Positions 21,990 through 22,715 of a DNA stretch of 22,715 bases are shown here, piece after piece. Source of the stretch: B8-G4 sp033720735 (lineage in GTDB: Bacteria; Bacteroidota; Bacteroidia; Chitinophagales; Saprospiraceae). Where the stretch lies: assembly GCA_033720735.1 (NCBI GenBank), contig JAWWBX010000033.1, forward strand, positions 1 through 22,715, read 5' to 3'. Numbering within the stretch: the stretch's first letter is position 1; each line of letters starts with the position of its first letter. Below the pieces are notes generated by a model that did no database searches, had not been told where the DNA came from, and saw nothing but the letters and a program-made list of their open reading frames with translations. The translations under genes and the position numbers were made by a program.

Positions 21990-22715
21990 ATGGCCAGAAA
22001 AAAACGCACATCTTCCAGTCGCAAGGCTTCTGCCAAACCGCGCAAGCGTACGAAACGCCGCACGTCTGCGGAGGCCGGCCCGTCGCACAAATGGCTGATC
22101 GCTGTTCTGTTGGTGGTGACGGGCCTGGCCCTCAGCCCAGTGCTGACCAATGATTTCATCTCCCTCGATGATGACAACTTCATCCTGAGCAACCCGGTCG
22201 TCCAGAACCACGATGTCGGCCAGGCACTGACCAAACAGCTGTTCACACCGCACTACAAGCCTCTCGTCTATCTTGGCTGGATCGTCGAGCATACGCTCTT
22301 TGGCAACAGTTCCTTTGTCTTTCACTTTAACAACTGGCTGCTCCATTTGATCAACACCTTGCTGGTCTTCCTCTGCTTCCGGACCATCGCCACCTTTTGG
22401 GAGCCGGTGCGTCCGCATGCCTTGTGGGTCGGCTTCTTTACCGCACTACTGTTTGGCGTGCACCCGTTGCACGTCGAATCAGTGGCCTGGGCAATTGAGC
22501 GCAAGGATGTGTTGTTTACCTGCTTTTTTCTGGGCGGGTTGTTCAACTACCTGCGCTATCTCAAACGAGGCCAACGCCGGTATCTCTACTTTGCCGGAGC
22601 CTTATACATCCTGAGTCTGCTCTCGAAGTCCATGGCGATCAGTCTCTTTGGGGTAGTCTTTCTGATGGACTGGGCCAGCGGCCGCCGGGACTGGAAGGCG
22701 ATGGTCCTGGAAAAG
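21990..22715 (+). CDS. Multi-spanning GT-C-like membrane protein (probable TPR/TMTC-type), N-terminal part
   Basis: The first 242 codons of a protein that runs off the right edge. A very basic cytoplasmic tail (about residues 1-34, rich in Lys/Arg/Ser) precedes the first membrane helix (about 35-53). After that helix comes NDFISLDDDNFI, with the acidic loop typical of GT-C polyprenol-phosphate-sugar transferases. Further family features are HFNNWLLHLINTLLVFLCF (about 112-130), HPLHVESVAWAIERKDVLF (about 158-176) and LSLLSKSMAISL. This set is seen in bacterial membrane proteins that end in tetratricopeptide repeats and resemble TMTC O-mannosyltransferases. The TPR part would lie outside the window. 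The substrate is unknown. The gene is divergent from the thioredoxin-like gene. Confidence 0.8.
   Translation, partial: MARKKRTSSSRKASAKPRKRTKRRTSAEAGPSHKWLIAVLLVVTGLALSPVLTNDFISLDDDNFILSNPVVQNHDVGQALTKQLFTPHYKPLVYLGWIVEHTLFGNSSFVFHFNNWLLHLINTLLVFLCFRTIATFWEPVRPHALWVGFFTALLFGVHPLHVESVAWAIERKDVLFTCFFLGGLFNYLRYLKRGQRRYLYFAGALYILSLLSKSMAISLFGVVFLMDWASGRRDWKAMVLEK

Overview
The window reads as ordinary chromosomal DNA of a member of the Bacteroidota. Evidence for this is a PorZ-like type IX secretion protein with a C-terminal sorting-type domain, BshA (bacillithiol pathway), the mreB-mreC-mreD-mrdA order, several small lipoproteins, and three perfect Bacteroidota-type -7 boxes (TAnnTTTG) 23-28 nt in front of start codons. 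The fairly high GC and the protein flavour would fit a Saprospiria/Chitinophagia-like lineage, but that rank is an inference. Nineteen complete genes and two edge-truncated genes pack almost the whole window. No intergenic gap reaches 300 bases. I found no rRNA, tRNA, CRISPR array, insertion sequence, integrase or phage gene.

Layout. 1-3120 (minus): rod-shape/elongasome operon mreB-mreC-mreD-mrdA, with mrdA cut by the left edge. 3273-4553 (minus): an M16-family peptidase homologue whose zinc motif is destroyed. 4677-7454 (plus): dnaN (sliding clamp), an unrecognised protein with an N-terminal helix-turn-helix, and nadD, the last two overlapping by 4 nt. 7541-9859 (plus): porZ-like gene with its own -7 box. 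9880-11391 (minus): bshA followed by a small lipoprotein gene. 11520-13114 (plus): a MerR regulator with a degenerate cobalamin-binding-like C-terminus, overlapping by 4 nt a YceI-type lipoprotein gene. 13176-14879 (plus): an AMP-forming acyl-CoA ligase, convergent with mnmG (14906-16771, minus; tRNA U34 modification). 16871-17371 (plus): a small NTF2-like lipoprotein. 17374-18520 (minus): arsR-arsM arsenic operon with a palindromic operator candidate just upstream. 18649-20879 (plus): a conserved cytosolic protein of unknown function overlapping by 4 nt a VanY-like M15 carboxypeptidase lipoprotein. 20876-21874 (minus): thioredoxin-fold protein plus DoxX membrane protein. 21990-end (plus): start of a multi-spanning GT-C-like membrane protein, cut by the right edge.

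Most genes are housekeeping: cell shape, replication, NAD synthesis, thiol and tRNA biochemistry. The parts that are least explained are the 479-residue conserved protein coupled to the peptidase lipoprotein, the unrecognised HTH protein between dnaN and nadD, the solitary inactivated M16 protein, and the MerR/YceI pair. I see no clear new defence or mobile system. The findings are leads of modest interest rather than a discovery.
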